A stretch of 64,000 nt of DNA from an uncultured Opitutia bacterium (lineage in GTDB: Bacteria > Verrucomicrobiota > Verrucomicrobiia > Opitutales > UBA953): the NCBI GenBank assembly GCA_903840355.1, contig CAIMFJ010000008.1:186001-250000 (forward strand), given 5' to 3'. Within the stretch, counting starts at the first letter, position 1. Every line of letters starts with the position of its first letter. Position numbers and translations under genes: made by a program. Below, piece after piece: positions 1 to 9,508 of the stretch. Under the pieces are notes generated by a model. It worked only from the letters and a program-made list of their open reading frames with translations, was not told the DNA's origin and made no database searches.

Positions 1-822
1 CGTACCGTGCAGATTGGTATAAACCACTTTGGGCGTGTGGCGGGCAATCACATCAGGGTTCAACACCACGCCTGCTAAACGGGCTAAATAAATATCTTCC
101 GTGGCCGCATCGACGGTCTTCACGCGACTAATATCTTTATCTAAAAATTCGGCCACATCGGCAGGACCTAACTTAGCGACCTCAGCCACGATAGCGGCAT
201 CATCAGGAGGCAACACCTGCCCCCCATCGGCTAAAGAACATTTAAAACCATTATCATGCGAAGGATTATGGCTCGCCGTGATTACCACTCCCGCTTGCGC
301 ACCGAGTTGACGCAGCGTAAAACTCAGTTGGGGCGTCGAGCGTGGGCCAGCGAACAAGTAGGCCTCACCACCCAATTGCGTCCAGGCACCCGTGATGAGT
401 TCAGCGAAGTGACGCGAAAAATGGCGGACGTCATGGGCCACGACCAAGCGAGCTTCCGGGTGTTTGACTGAGACGTGCTTCCAAAGCCCCACAATCGCGC
501 GGAGTACATTGATGTCATTCATCGTAGCCGTCCCAATCGCGGCTCGCACCGGCAAGCCATCTGGACCCAATTCATTGGCGGCCGACACCCGGCCGACCGT
601 CCGACCGCGCATCCCGCCGGTGCCAAAGGCGATACCTTTATAGAAACGATCCTCTAATTCGGCCCAAGCCCCCTTGTTAACCAAGTCTTGCAAGGCCTCT
701 ACCGACTCCGTGGGAAGCGCCCCAGATTGGAGCAAAGAAGCGGAGTTTTTGAGGGCATCAGCAGAAAGTAGCCCCTTTTTCTGGGCAACCTGCAGGGCGG
801 AAAGGACATCAGCGGAACTCAT
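1..822 (-). CDS. Phosphoglucomutase/phosphomannomutase family protein, N-terminal part
   Basis: An alpha-D-phosphohexomutase, which interconverts hexose 1- and 6-phosphates in the cytoplasm. The reading frame stays open to the left window edge, so only about 274 N-terminal residues are visible; the full family protein is usually 550-600 residues. Translation of the reverse strand shows an FGTGGMRG motif near residue 67, typical of the large two-part mutases. The active-site loop TASHNP lies near residue 182, and its serine (about 184) is the one phosphorylated in the family. The start is the ATG at 822, preceded by a G-rich stretch (GAGGGGG) that can serve as ribosome binding site. It is divergent from the TPR gene at 922. 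Glucose versus mannose specificity cannot be read from this part. Confidence 0.9.
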   Translation of the reverse strand, partial: MSSADVLSALQVAQKKGLLSADALKNSASLLQSGALPTESVEALQDLVNKGAWAELEDRFYKGIAFGTGGMRGRTVGRVSAANELGPDGLPVRAAIGTATMNDINVLRAIVGLWKHVSVKHPEARLVVAHDVRHFSRHFAELITGAWTQLGGEAYLFAGPRSTPQLSFTLRQLGAQAGVVITASHNPSHDNGFKCSLADGGQVLPPDDAAIVAEVAKLGPADVAEFLDKDISRVKTVDAATEDIYLARLAGVVLNPDVIARHTPKVVYTNLHGT

Positions 823-921
823 AAGACCCCCTCAGTCTTACCCTCTCTCGGCCCGGCACAAGCCCGGACGTTTGGCAGGGAGAGTTGACACTTTCCCGCC
901 CTTGGTAAGGGTTGACCCCCC

Positions 922-1653
922 ATGCCTGAAGACCGCTCCAAGCAGCCCCCCGCTGGCGACGACCGTAATTTCGTCGTTGTTGATGAAGATTTCGTGAATG
1001 CGGATACCGAAGACCGCCTCTGGCTGTTCTGGGAACGTAACAAGACGGTCATCATCCGCACCTCCGTCGTCATCTGCGTCGCCGTCTTAGGTTCGCTGGC
1101 TTATTATTTCTGGAAAGAATCTGCCCGCGAAGAACTCGGCCGCGAGTACGTGGCTTGTCAGGACGAAGCCGCCCGCCGTGCCTTTGCGGCCCAACACCCT
1201 GGCGAACCCTTAGCGGCGGTCGCTCTCTTAGAAGTAGCGGATGATTTAAAACAAGCCGGCAAATTAGCCGACGCTGCCAAAGCTTACGAAGCTGCCGACA
1301 AGGCCGCGACGCAAGCGGGTGACTTACCAGCGGTGAAAGCCTTGCGCGGTCGGGCTCGTTTATACGCTGCCTTAACTCGCCAAGAACTCGGTGAAGCGGG
1401 TGCCGATAGTGCCCTTGCCGCCGTCGCAGATGATCCTCTCATCCCTGAAACCTTGCGTGGTTACGCCATGCTGACGCTCGCCAACCTAGCCGTTACCAAA
1501 GGCGACACCGCCACGGCCACCAAGTGGCTGAACTCAATGGATAAACGCCTACGTGCGGGTCATATTTGGCAAACCGACAAAAACTGGCTAGTCCGTTCGG
1601 AGCCCTCGTTGCTGAATAATCCCAGCAACTCTCCTGCTCCTAGTAGCAAGTAA
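922..1653 (+). CDS. Membrane-anchored TPR-like protein (YfgM-like)
   Basis: A 243-residue protein with one hydrophobic segment at about residues 45-67 (VIIRTSVVICVAVLGSLAYYF), preceded by an acidic cytoplasmic N-terminus. An alanine-rich helical region of about 170 residues follows and reads as TPR-like helix pairs (for example AAKAYEAADKAA and ARLYAALTRQELGEAG). This layout matches the TPR_21/YfgM type, proteins tethered to the inner membrane with a periplasmic helical domain, which in other bacteria associate with the Sec machinery or chaperones. The family assignment rests on layout only; the function here is an inference. The gene ends one base from the stop of the convergent phosphoesterase gene, with no terminator between them. 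Confidence 0.7.
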   Translation: MPEDRSKQPPAGDDRNFVVVDEDFVNADTEDRLWLFWERNKTVIIRTSVVICVAVLGSLAYYFWKESAREELGREYVACQDEAARRAFAAQHPGEPLAAVALLEVADDLKQAGKLADAAKAYEAADKAATQAGDLPAVKALRGRARLYAALTRQELGEAGADSALAAVADDPLIPETLRGYAMLTLANLAVTKGDTATATKWLNSMDKRLRAGHIWQTDKNWLVRSEPSLLNNPSNSPAPSSK

Positions 1654-1654
1654 A

Positions 1655-4198
1655 CTAGCGAGCCGCTGGTGGCTCGCTCGATGGTGGTGCTTGCGTGAAA
1701 ATTGCGCGGTGAATCGGCGTGGGATAAGGTTCGCCGGGACGAGCTTGGGCCCAAAGAATCCGGTTCAACTCATCCTCAGGGGCAAGGTCGTAATCGGAAA
1801 AATCCATCCGATTCGATTCTTCCGCAAAGACGGAGAATAACGAGTTCTTGGCCTGCAAGTTCACCTTGGGCATTTGCACTTCATACTCCGTCAACACAGG
1901 TTGCTTTTGAAAGGCGTTAAACATGGGTGTCGCGCCTGCATCATACTGCGTCAAAGGCGGCAGGCCTAAAATCAACTCAATCGTGCGAATCATACTCGCT
2001 TGCGTGTAGAGCGTGCTATCAACCACACCACGCTTGCAATACGGACTCATCACCAAACCCACCGTACGATGAGCATCGACGTGATCGGGACCATTTTGGG
2101 TATCATCCTCAATTACAAAAATTGCCATCTGTGGCCAAAACTTACTCCGCGTCGCGGCTGCCAAGATTCGGCCCAAACCCAAATCATTACTTCCCACGCA
2201 AGCTTCAGGCGTGGGTGCACCGGTGGAAGTGCCTTTAGTATGATCCTCGCCCAAGGACATGATGGTGAAGCGGGGCAGGACTCCCGTCTGCTCCGCCTGC
2301 TGTAAGTCTTTAATCCAACTTTGGACTAAATCCATGTCACGTTCATCGCGCTTGACCCACTTACCGCGATTCTCGGAAGGAACCCGCTGCGCACCTTCGC
2401 CGTAATTACGGTAACTCAAACCATGACGTCGGCACAAATCCCACAAGTAACCATTCGCAGGGGTTTCCATTTCATCATTACCGAATAATTTTCCGTGGCG
2501 CGAGTAGGACATAATCCAAGAGCGTTGATTGAAGTCCGACGCCATGGCGGCATCGGTCCAACTATGGCCATCGACACTCACTTCACTATTACAATAAAGG
2601 TTATCAAAAAGCACGTAATCGCGCGCCATCTTGTGATGGTTCGGCGTGACCTTTTCGCCGAACATCACGAGATGCGGATCCCCGTTACCCAGGGGCTTAC
2701 CTTGCGCATCTTTTAGGGCTCCAAACACCTGATCATAAGTGCGATTCTCTTTAATAATATAGAGCACGTACTTAATCGGACAAGGCTCGCCAACTTTCGC
2801 CGGAATCACCGTATCCGCCGGAGCCACCGCTTGGTAAAATTGCGTAGGGTGATAGGGCGAATTACGTCGTACCTGTTGCGTATAAGCCGCCATTTCGGCG
2901 GCGGAGGGTTTAGGAATCAATGATACCGAGCCGTTAAAAATTTTCCCGGCATTATCAAAAGCAATCCCCGTGTGTGACTTCGTCGGCTTCTCGCTCTGAG
3001 CGGGGTAATTCGGGCGAGAGGCGAGTCCCTTACCATTCGCCACTAAGAGCGTTTGGTTATCTGGCGTCACCGCCACCGCCGTCGGGTACCATCCCGTAGG
3101 AATGAAACCATTCACGAGTGAAATCTTTTCGCCACGATCCTGCGCTTCTTCTGTCAGGTCGCCCGAAATATCGACCACCATCACCGCATTATTATCCGCA
3201 TTCACGACAAACAACGTCCGGCTATCGGGTGAAATCGCTAAAGCACAAGGCGTACTCCCTTCGGGAGATTGGGGATAAAGCCCCGTGGCAATCACCTCCC
3301 GAGCGCCTTCCCAAAGGCGCCGCGTCGGACCCGCCGCCTCCCCTGGCGTTTCTAATTTTTTCGTCGTGATGACATGCACCGAGTTATCACCTGAACACGC
3401 CACAAAAAGTCGTCCGTCCGCGGCTAAAGCCATATCATTCGGACGAATACCAACGGTAAGATCACGCACGTGCGTTTGCTTCTTAGTATTAATCACACTC
3501 ACACTGCGACTACCCCAATTGCTGACATAAAGGTGCACCCCATCGCCACCGAGGAGACAACTGTGCGGGTGCTGACCCACTGCGATAACCTTCGTAACCA
3601 GCAACGTTTCAGGATTTAATTGCCAGACTTCGTGATTCGCTTCGTTACAAACGTAAACTGCACCCGTATCTGGGTGAATTGTTAAGCCTGCTAAAAATAC
3701 CGGTGCCGTTGTCGAGGACGGTTTTACTTCTTTCACGAACTTCGCTTCACCGTTGGCATAATCAAAAACGTAAATCACCCCCGTATCCCCGCCACTGACA
3801 TAAAAATGGTCGCCATCGCGCGTGAATACTAAGCCGTTAAAAGCCTCTTTAAGAGGAAGGAACTTGGTCGCACGGTCACCTTTGAGTTTTGTAATAGAAA
3901 CGCCCTGCTGATTATAACCGGCACAAACCGTGAGAACCGCCGCCTTATCGGGAGCGATTACCATCTTCAGCCCCATATCACCGCAAGGCACAGCTTGGCC
4001 GGCAGGAGTCACGCCCCAGCCATTAAATAACAAATGAGCATTAGGCGTTAAATAAGGGCGCTGCCGCACTTGCGGGCTATCCACATCTTCGTCCGCGGCA
4101 CGATGGGTCAGCGACGTCACGGGGTCGGCCCATAAATTCATGAAAGAAAAACTCAGCAAACCGACACTCCAAATGATTTTTTGCAGAAATTTTATCAT
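1655..4198 (-). CDS. Secreted YVTN/YncE beta-propeller fused to phosphoesterase-family (alkaline phosphatase superfamily) domain
   Basis: An 847-residue protein with an N-terminal signal peptide (hydrophobic core SVGLLSFSFMNLWA, cleavage probably near residue 24). Residues of roughly 60-410 carry repeated propeller blades with the YVTN pattern (VYVCNEANHEVW, LYVSNWGSRSVSVI, LFVVNADNNAVMVVD). Residues of about 480-780 match the PF04185 phosphoesterase group, seen in IIKENRTYDQVFG, in NHHKMARDYVLFDNLY and in FVIEDDTQNGPDHVDAHR, where the late Asp/His residues are usual metal ligands. The natural substrate of such fusions is not known. The protein probably acts in the periplasm or outside the cell. 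It stands alone on the minus strand, and the 165 bases upstream separate it from the divergent ABC genes. Confidence 0.85.
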   Translation of the reverse strand: MIKFLQKIIWSVGLLSFSFMNLWADPVTSLTHRAADEDVDSPQVRQRPYLTPNAHLLFNGWGVTPAGQAVPCGDMGLKMVIAPDKAAVLTVCAGYNQQGVSITKLKGDRATKFLPLKEAFNGLVFTRDGDHFYVSGGDTGVIYVFDYANGEAKFVKEVKPSSTTAPVFLAGLTIHPDTGAVYVCNEANHEVWQLNPETLLVTKVIAVGQHPHSCLLGGDGVHLYVSNWGSRSVSVINTKKQTHVRDLTVGIRPNDMALAADGRLFVACSGDNSVHVITTKKLETPGEAAGPTRRLWEGAREVIATGLYPQSPEGSTPCALAISPDSRTLFVVNADNNAVMVVDISGDLTEEAQDRGEKISLVNGFIPTGWYPTAVAVTPDNQTLLVANGKGLASRPNYPAQSEKPTKSHTGIAFDNAGKIFNGSVSLIPKPSAAEMAAYTQQVRRNSPYHPTQFYQAVAPADTVIPAKVGEPCPIKYVLYIIKENRTYDQVFGALKDAQGKPLGNGDPHLVMFGEKVTPNHHKMARDYVLFDNLYCNSEVSVDGHSWTDAAMASDFNQRSWIMSYSRHGKLFGNDEMETPANGYLWDLCRRHGLSYRNYGEGAQRVPSENRGKWVKRDERDMDLVQSWIKDLQQAEQTGVLPRFTIMSLGEDHTKGTSTGAPTPEACVGSNDLGLGRILAAATRSKFWPQMAIFVIEDDTQNGPDHVDAHRTVGLVMSPYCKRGVVDSTLYTQASMIRTIELILGLPPLTQYDAGATPMFNAFQKQPVLTEYEVQMPKVNLQAKNSLFSVFAEESNRMDFSDYDLAPEDELNRILWAQARPGEPYPTPIHRAIFTQAPPSSEPPAAR

Positions 4199-4363
4199 GC
4201 CAAGGTGGTATGGAAATCAGGTTATAGGAGCAAGACGGCACTTTAACACACCGCCTTGGTTTAACCCCAAATCTGCTTGCAAAGCACCCCCTGCCGATGT
4301 GTCTTAAAGCCTCGCGTTTTCTGGAGTGAAAACGCCCTCTCCCTGAAACTATTTTGTCACCGC

Positions 4364-5350
4364 ATGAATGATGTCGCCCCATCGCCCGAGGCCGCCGTGG
4401 TGGCGGAGCGACTGACTAAGCGCTACGGTTCACTCACGGCGATTGAAGACCTGAGTTTCTCGGTGGCTCCAGGCGAAATCGTGGGGTTTTTGGGACCCAA
4501 TGGAGCCGGTAAATCCACCACGATGCGTATCTTATCGGGTACCATGCCCGGGACCTCGGGACGAGCCACGATTTGGGGTAAGTCGGTAGCCCTCGATCCG
4601 GCCGAAGCCAAGCGGCACATGGCGTACATGCCGGAGAACAACCCTTTACCGGAAGACTTGAAAGTCGAAGAGTACCTCACCCTGCGGGCTAAGCTCAAAG
4701 ACGTGGAGTCCAAACACGTGGCCGAGCGCGTGGCCAAAGTCATGGAAGATTGCGACCTAACGCGTCGAGCTACCGGACGACTCATCGGCCAACTTTCCAA
4801 AGGGTTTCGCCAACGCGTGGGAATTGCGGATGCCCTACTAGCCGAACCTAAGGTCGTCATCCTCGACGAACCCACCATCGGACTCGACCCGCATCAAATC
4901 TTAGGCATTCGCGATTTAATCCGTTCATTGCGGGGCAAAATGGCGGTGTTGATTTCGAGCCACATTTTACACGAAGTAGAACAAGTTTGCGACAAGGTCG
5001 TAATCATTAACCGTGGGCGTTTAGTAGCCATGGGACGCACGGCAGATCTCCGCCGAGAACTCGTCCCCGAAACCAGCTTCACCCTCGTCGCCCAAATCGG
5101 ACTCCCTGAACTCGCCGCACTCTTGCACCCGCTTGATCCCGCCGCGACGATGGAATTACAAAGCTCCGAAGGTGCTTGGCAGCGCTTCCGCATTGTCTTG
5201 CCCGCTGCCTCACCCTTGCGCGAGACGTTGGCCCGGACTCTATTATCTGCTAATATTTCTTTAAGAGAAATTGCCGAAGAGAAGATTGGTCTCGAAGATA
5301 TCTTCCTCGCAGCCACCCGCCGGACCCCCCAAGACCTCCGCCGACCCTAA
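4364..5350 (+). CDS. ABC transporter ATP-binding protein, GldA-like
   Basis: The cytoplasmic ATPase of an ABC exporter-type system. The 328-residue protein has a Walker A motif GPNGAGKST near residue 47, a signature region LSKGFRQRVGIA near 145 and a Walker B VVILDEPTIGLDP. The switch histidine follows in SSHILHEVE. About 100 C-terminal residues after the ATPase domain are usual for the GldA/CcmA-type subgroup. The ATG at 4364 was chosen because family similarity begins directly after it; an in-frame start 29 codons upstream adds a Cys/Leu-rich stretch without similarity. It is the first of five closely packed genes, and the permease start follows two bases after its stop. Confidence 0.88.
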   Translation: MNDVAPSPEAAVVAERLTKRYGSLTAIEDLSFSVAPGEIVGFLGPNGAGKSTTMRILSGTMPGTSGRATIWGKSVALDPAEAKRHMAYMPENNPLPEDLKVEEYLTLRAKLKDVESKHVAERVAKVMEDCDLTRRATGRLIGQLSKGFRQRVGIADALLAEPKVVILDEPTIGLDPHQILGIRDLIRSLRGKMAVLISSHILHEVEQVCDKVVIINRGRLVAMGRTADLRRELVPETSFTLVAQIGLPELAALLHPLDPAATMELQSSEGAWQRFRIVLPAASPLRETLARTLLSANISLREIAEEKIGLEDIFLAATRRTPQDLRRP

Positions 5351-5352
5351 TC

Positions 5353-6114
5353 ATGCGTCACTTCCGGACCTTACTCATGCACGAGCTGCGCACCGCGTTG
5401 CTCTCGGGTAATACGTGGGCCGTGGGAGCTTTGTTCTTGGCGTTGATGGGCTGTATTTACTGGTTCGCATTATTGGAATGCAGTCGCTCGCCGCAGAACT
5501 GGACCCCCATTGAAGCAACGTTCAAACTCTTCTGGTTCCCCCTCTTGTGCGTGCTACCCTTGCTGACTATGCGGACGTTTGCCGAAGAACGTCGCTCGGG
5601 GACTCTAGCCGCACTCCTCACCACGCCTGCGAGCACGGCCGCCGTCGTCTGGGCTAAGTTCTTAGCGGTGTGGATTATTTGGGTGCTCTTCTGGATTGGC
5701 TTCGTCGCCTTCCCTTTAATCGTTGATGCCCAGCTGGGACGTGCCGCCGATGCTCGCTTGCACGACCCCGCGATGCTCTGGGGCGGACTTTGCTTCATTA
5801 TCGTAAGCGGACTATTACACGTCTCCATTGGCATTTTGTGTAGTTGCTTGGCTCGTAGCACGGCCCTCGCGGCTTTACTCGCCTTCATCAGTTTGCTCGC
5901 ACTCACCGCCGCCGGGGGCGTGATGGAAACGTTGCCAATTGAAACCTGGGAATGGCTGGGCTGGTTGCGCGAACCCGCTACGCACCTGCGCACGTTTGCC
6001 CACTTACAAGATTTCGCGACGGGCATTCTCGATTCGCGTCCCATCGTTCTTTACCTGACAGGCACCCTCTTGTGCCTCGGTCTCTCTGTCCTCGCCGTGG
6101 AGGGCCAAGAATAA
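5353..6114 (+). CDS. ABC transporter permease, GldF-like
   Basis: A 253-residue integral membrane protein with about six hydrophobic segments, beginning after a short cytoplasmic N-terminus (MRHFRTLLMHELRTALLS). The motif TMRTFAEERRSGTLAALLTTPAS near residues 74-96 is the conserved cytoplasmic loop of ABC-2 type permeases related to GldF and NosY. It is the membrane partner of the ATPase encoded immediately upstream, and the GldG-like gene follows one base after its stop. The transported substrate is unknown. In Bacteroidota, GldA/F/G are needed for gliding, but homologues are common in non-gliding phyla, so no motility role is claimed. Confidence 0.85.
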   Translation: MRHFRTLLMHELRTALLSGNTWAVGALFLALMGCIYWFALLECSRSPQNWTPIEATFKLFWFPLLCVLPLLTMRTFAEERRSGTLAALLTTPASTAAVVWAKFLAVWIIWVLFWIGFVAFPLIVDAQLGRAADARLHDPAMLWGGLCFIIVSGLLHVSIGILCSCLARSTALAALLAFISLLALTAAGGVMETLPIETWEWLGWLREPATHLRTFAHLQDFATGILDSRPIVLYLTGTLLCLGLSVLAVEGQE

Positions 6115-6115
6115 C

Positions 6116-7657
6116 ATGGCTCCTCCCCGTGATGATTTTGGTGCCGTGCGGCCCATCCGACGCCTGAATCGCTTCACACAGGCGGTCTTGGCCATCACCT
6201 TGGCCGTAGTGGTTAATTACCTTAGTCTGACCCAGTTCCGCACACGCATTGATTTAACGCCGGATCACCGTCACTCGCTGGCTCCTGAATCGGCGGAAAC
6301 GGTACGCGTCGCTGGACGCAAAAGCCCCTTGGGCTCTGGCCGCAATGTATCATGGGTGAAAGCGGTGGTTCTTGATAATGATGCCGCGATTAGCGACCCC
6401 ACAACGCGCGAGTCGCACAAAGAATTACGCCAACTCCTTTTAAAATTACTCGATGCCTATGCCGTTGAATCCGGCAAACAAGGCTCGGCATGGTTTGCGA
6501 TTGAAAACGCCGGCGGCGGTCGCAACGCCCCGCTACTCTCAGAAATCGCTTCACAGCACGGTGCCCCAGATTTAAACACCGCCCTCATTTTAACCTGCGG
6601 CAATCGGGCAAAATATATTTCGTATCGCGAACTCGTCAGCGTCACCCCCGATAATCAATTCAACGGTTTCCGTGGGGAAGAAGTCGTGACCTCGGCACTC
6701 ATTGAAATCACCGAAGATAAACCGGCGATTTGTTACGTCACGCATGGCCACGGCGAAATGCTGCCCGACGACACTTCTCCGGCACGCGGCATGTCGCTCC
6801 TTTCGCGCCAACTCCGCAGTCGGAATTTTCAAATCAAGGCTCTCGATCTGACCACCGTCAGTGAAATCCCCCGCGATGCCTCGATGTTACTGATTGCGGG
6901 ACCCGTCACCCCTTTCTCGGCGGCAGAGAATTCGCGCATCAAGAGTTACCTGTACGAACATAATGGCCGGGTTTTGGCCCTACTAGATGTCGGCCGAGAT
7001 CACGGCCTCGAACCCGTTCTAAGCGATTGGGGTATCTTTTGTCCCGACGCCGAACTACAAGAGCCCGACCCCTCCTCGCGCTCAACGGATGGAGATATCG
7101 CCCTGCGTCGCTTCGACGCCAAAGTCCATCCGCTCACCAAGGTACTCCAAGAGCAAAACCTCCCGCTGATTGTCGGCAAAGTCCGCCCAGCTAAGTTTGA
7201 TGAAGGCAGTGCTCCCGATAGCACACTGGGGGTGTGGCAGTTGATTTTCTCCTCTCCAGTGGCTTGGGGTCAGGTCAATCGGACTAAGCATCAAACGCAA
7301 GCCGACCCAGCACACGACCAAGTGGGTCCCGTTTGCTTAGCCGTAGCGGCTGAGCGGGCGACAGGGATTCGTAAGGGCACGGGGAGCAATGGCGGACGCC
7401 TCGTAGTCGTCGGCAGCTCTGAAATTGCGGCGAATGCCCGCTTTAATCGGGGCGGTAACCGAGCCTTTACCAGTCAATGCTGTGCTTGGTTGAGCGACCG
7501 CGATCGTGCCGTGTCCCTGCCGAGTCGGGCCGTTGGTGAATATCAGCTCAATGCCACCTCGCGCGATTTCATCGACTTAGCGATTCGCTTCGCCTGCTTC
7601 CCGTTCATCATCCTTGCAGTCGGGCTTGCGATTTCTGTTTGGCGTCGCAGAAGTTAA
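6116..7657 (+). CDS. GldG-like ABC-system auxiliary membrane protein
   Basis: A 513-residue protein anchored by a hydrophobic segment near residues 22-40 and a second at the extreme C-terminus (about 485-506), so a large domain lies between two membrane spans. The central part contains the family hallmark AICYVTHGHGEM near residue 205, followed by a Rossmann-like stretch (LLIAGPVTPFSAAEN) as in the PF09822 ABC-type uncharacterised transport domain. The N-terminal half has the TRIDLTPDHRHSLAPES motif typical of GldG-type proteins. It is co-directional and nearly overlapping with the permease before it and the DUF4340 gene after it. It is likely the extracytoplasmic component of the complex. 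Confidence 0.82.
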   Translation: MAPPRDDFGAVRPIRRLNRFTQAVLAITLAVVVNYLSLTQFRTRIDLTPDHRHSLAPESAETVRVAGRKSPLGSGRNVSWVKAVVLDNDAAISDPTTRESHKELRQLLLKLLDAYAVESGKQGSAWFAIENAGGGRNAPLLSEIASQHGAPDLNTALILTCGNRAKYISYRELVSVTPDNQFNGFRGEEVVTSALIEITEDKPAICYVTHGHGEMLPDDTSPARGMSLLSRQLRSRNFQIKALDLTTVSEIPRDASMLLIAGPVTPFSAAENSRIKSYLYEHNGRVLALLDVGRDHGLEPVLSDWGIFCPDAELQEPDPSSRSTDGDIALRRFDAKVHPLTKVLQEQNLPLIVGKVRPAKFDEGSAPDSTLGVWQLIFSSPVAWGQVNRTKHQTQADPAHDQVGPVCLAVAAERATGIRKGTGSNGGRLVVVGSSEIAANARFNRGGNRAFTSQCCAWLSDRDRAVSLPSRAVGEYQLNATSRDFIDLAIRFACFPFIILAVGLAISVWRRRS

Positions 7658-7663
7658 GGTCCT

Positions 7664-9508
7664 ATGCGGTTCTCCCGCACCACGATTGCCCTCATCATTG
7701 CGAACCTCCTAGCCTTTGGGTTAGTGTGGAAAGCCACTTACCGCCACGACACCCCACTGGCCACGCAAGACCTGATCTTCGTCGCCCCGCCGACCAAGGT
7801 AGTCATCACCGAGAACGCCAGTCGCCTAGTCCTTGAAAAACACAACGCCTTCTGGCAAGTCACCGAACCTTTCAACTGGGGGGCCAGCATCTGGGCAGTC
7901 CAACGCTTACTCGATGAACTTCGTTTTATCAGTCGCGAACGAGGTTTCTCCGTTGAAGAAGTCAAAGCTACCGGAAGTGGGCTTGAAGCTTATGGTCTGG
8001 CGAACCCCCGCTGGGTTTTAAAAATTACTTACGAAAACGGTACCACCAACGAAGTAAAAATTGGGCAACAAGCCGCAACCCACCAAGTGTTCCTGCTCAC
8101 GGAAGATGGGCAGAAAATCCTGCCGCTATCCGATGCCATGACGGCGGCGTTAGAAGCCAAACCCGAGACCTACCGTCTGGATAAAGTGTTTGAAATTGCC
8201 GAATTTGAAACACGGGCCGTCTCGGTGCGGCAACCTGAAGCCACGAGCGATACCACCACGACTTTAATTTGGGAAACTCGCCCGCGCGTAGGACGCAAAG
8301 CCCAAACCCCTGAATGGCGCTTTGAAACTCCTTACGACGCTATTGCCGATGCGGATAGCACCATCAAAGCCGTCGCCGATTTAAGCAATTTACGTGCCAC
8401 CCGTTTTTTAACCGCCACCGATGAAGTGAGCGGATTGAATCACCCTAAACTCAGTATTGCACTCGAAGGTAACTCGCACCGCCAAGTGCTCTTAATCGGC
8501 AAAGCTACGGCTGAAAACCCTGGTTTAGTTTACGCCAAGCTTGAAGATAATAACGCGGTCTTTCTGTTAGAAGCTAAAGCCCTGACCGAATGGCAGCACC
8601 CGCGTGAATCGTTGGCCGCATCACGTCCCGCCGACTTCGATTCGACGCTCGTCACTGGTTTCACGCTATCGACTGGAGGCCGTTCCATCACGCTCCACCG
8701 CCTCGACTCCTCGGTGGGAGCCACGGCCCGCTGGGAGATTCCCGTCGCCCCTGGTTCGACCGCTATCAAACGCCGCGAAGCTGATAGTGCGATCGTACAA
8801 CGCTTTCTCGAAGCAGTCAGCCAATTGCATGCCATCCGCCGCAAAGGTGCCACGACTGACGGCGCTATTTTACCCGCCGTCTTGCCCATTAAAAATTCCG
8901 AACCCGAAGTGCAGCAGAAGCTTGAATTAGAATTCGGCACGGAACGAATCGTGCTCGGATTTTCTCCGGCCCCAGATCAAACGCCCAGCGCCCGACTCGT
9001 TCATCAACAAGGCACGCCGCTGGCCGCCTTATGTGACGTCAGCCTCTTGCATGCGGAATATCAAAGCGTCGAACCGCAAACGTGGCGCAAGCGTACGATT
9101 GCCGAACTCCCCCAAGGTGCTCGCGTGAGCGGTCTCCGCCTCACGAATCGCACCAGCAATCAAGTGCTCGGCGAAGCGCGTCTCGGCCCCGATGGAAATT
9201 GGGTAGGCAATGGTCGTCTTGAGCCGGCCATGGCACGCCGCCTGGCAAATGCTTTTGCCGAAGTGAAAGCCAGCGAGTTCCCGCTGCGCGACTACGGAGC
9301 GAACGGCTGGAAGTACGAATTGCGCGTCACCGATCAAGCCGCCGCGGGCGCTACCGGAGCGAGTGAAACCGTGCGCACCTACCTTTGCAGTACGCCCCTA
9401 AATCCTCGTTCGGTCCTGCTCCGCGATGAAAACGACGGCGATGATTTTCTTTTAGAAACTAGTTTAGCCGAAATCCTTACCCCCCTCCTCGACGAAACAA
9501 GTCGATGA
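7664..9508 (+). CDS. DUF4340 domain protein
   Basis: A 614-residue protein with an N-terminal membrane anchor (residues 6-22) and a long extracytoplasmic region. It carries DUF4340-type repeats, in which a stretch such as WQVTEPFNWGAS is followed by LLDELRFISRERGF and later by a segment of the type YGLANPRWVLKI. DUF4340 proteins are commonly encoded next to GldG-like proteins, and the position here, six bases after that gene, fits. The biochemical role of the family is unknown. The stop overlaps the start of the AsmA-like gene (ATGA), pointing to translational coupling. Confidence 0.82.
   Translation: MRFSRTTIALIIANLLAFGLVWKATYRHDTPLATQDLIFVAPPTKVVITENASRLVLEKHNAFWQVTEPFNWGASIWAVQRLLDELRFISRERGFSVEEVKATGSGLEAYGLANPRWVLKITYENGTTNEVKIGQQAATHQVFLLTEDGQKILPLSDAMTAALEAKPETYRLDKVFEIAEFETRAVSVRQPEATSDTTTTLIWETRPRVGRKAQTPEWRFETPYDAIADADSTIKAVADLSNLRATRFLTATDEVSGLNHPKLSIALEGNSHRQVLLIGKATAENPGLVYAKLEDNNAVFLLEAKALTEWQHPRESLAASRPADFDSTLVTGFTLSTGGRSITLHRLDSSVGATARWEIPVAPGSTAIKRREADSAIVQRFLEAVSQLHAIRRKGATTDGAILPAVLPIKNSEPEVQQKLELEFGTERIVLGFSPAPDQTPSARLVHQQGTPLAALCDVSLLHAEYQSVEPQTWRKRTIAELPQGARVSGLRLTNRTSNQVLGEARLGPDGNWVGNGRLEPAMARRLANAFAEVKASEFPLRDYGANGWKYELRVTDQAAAGATGASETVRTYLCSTPLNPRSVLLRDENDGDDFLLETSLAEILTPLLDETSR

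Noticed and set aside
5457-6044. A 195-codon open frame opposite the ABC permease gene
   Set aside because: The plus strand encodes a convincing permease in an operon; the antisense frame shows no protein features.
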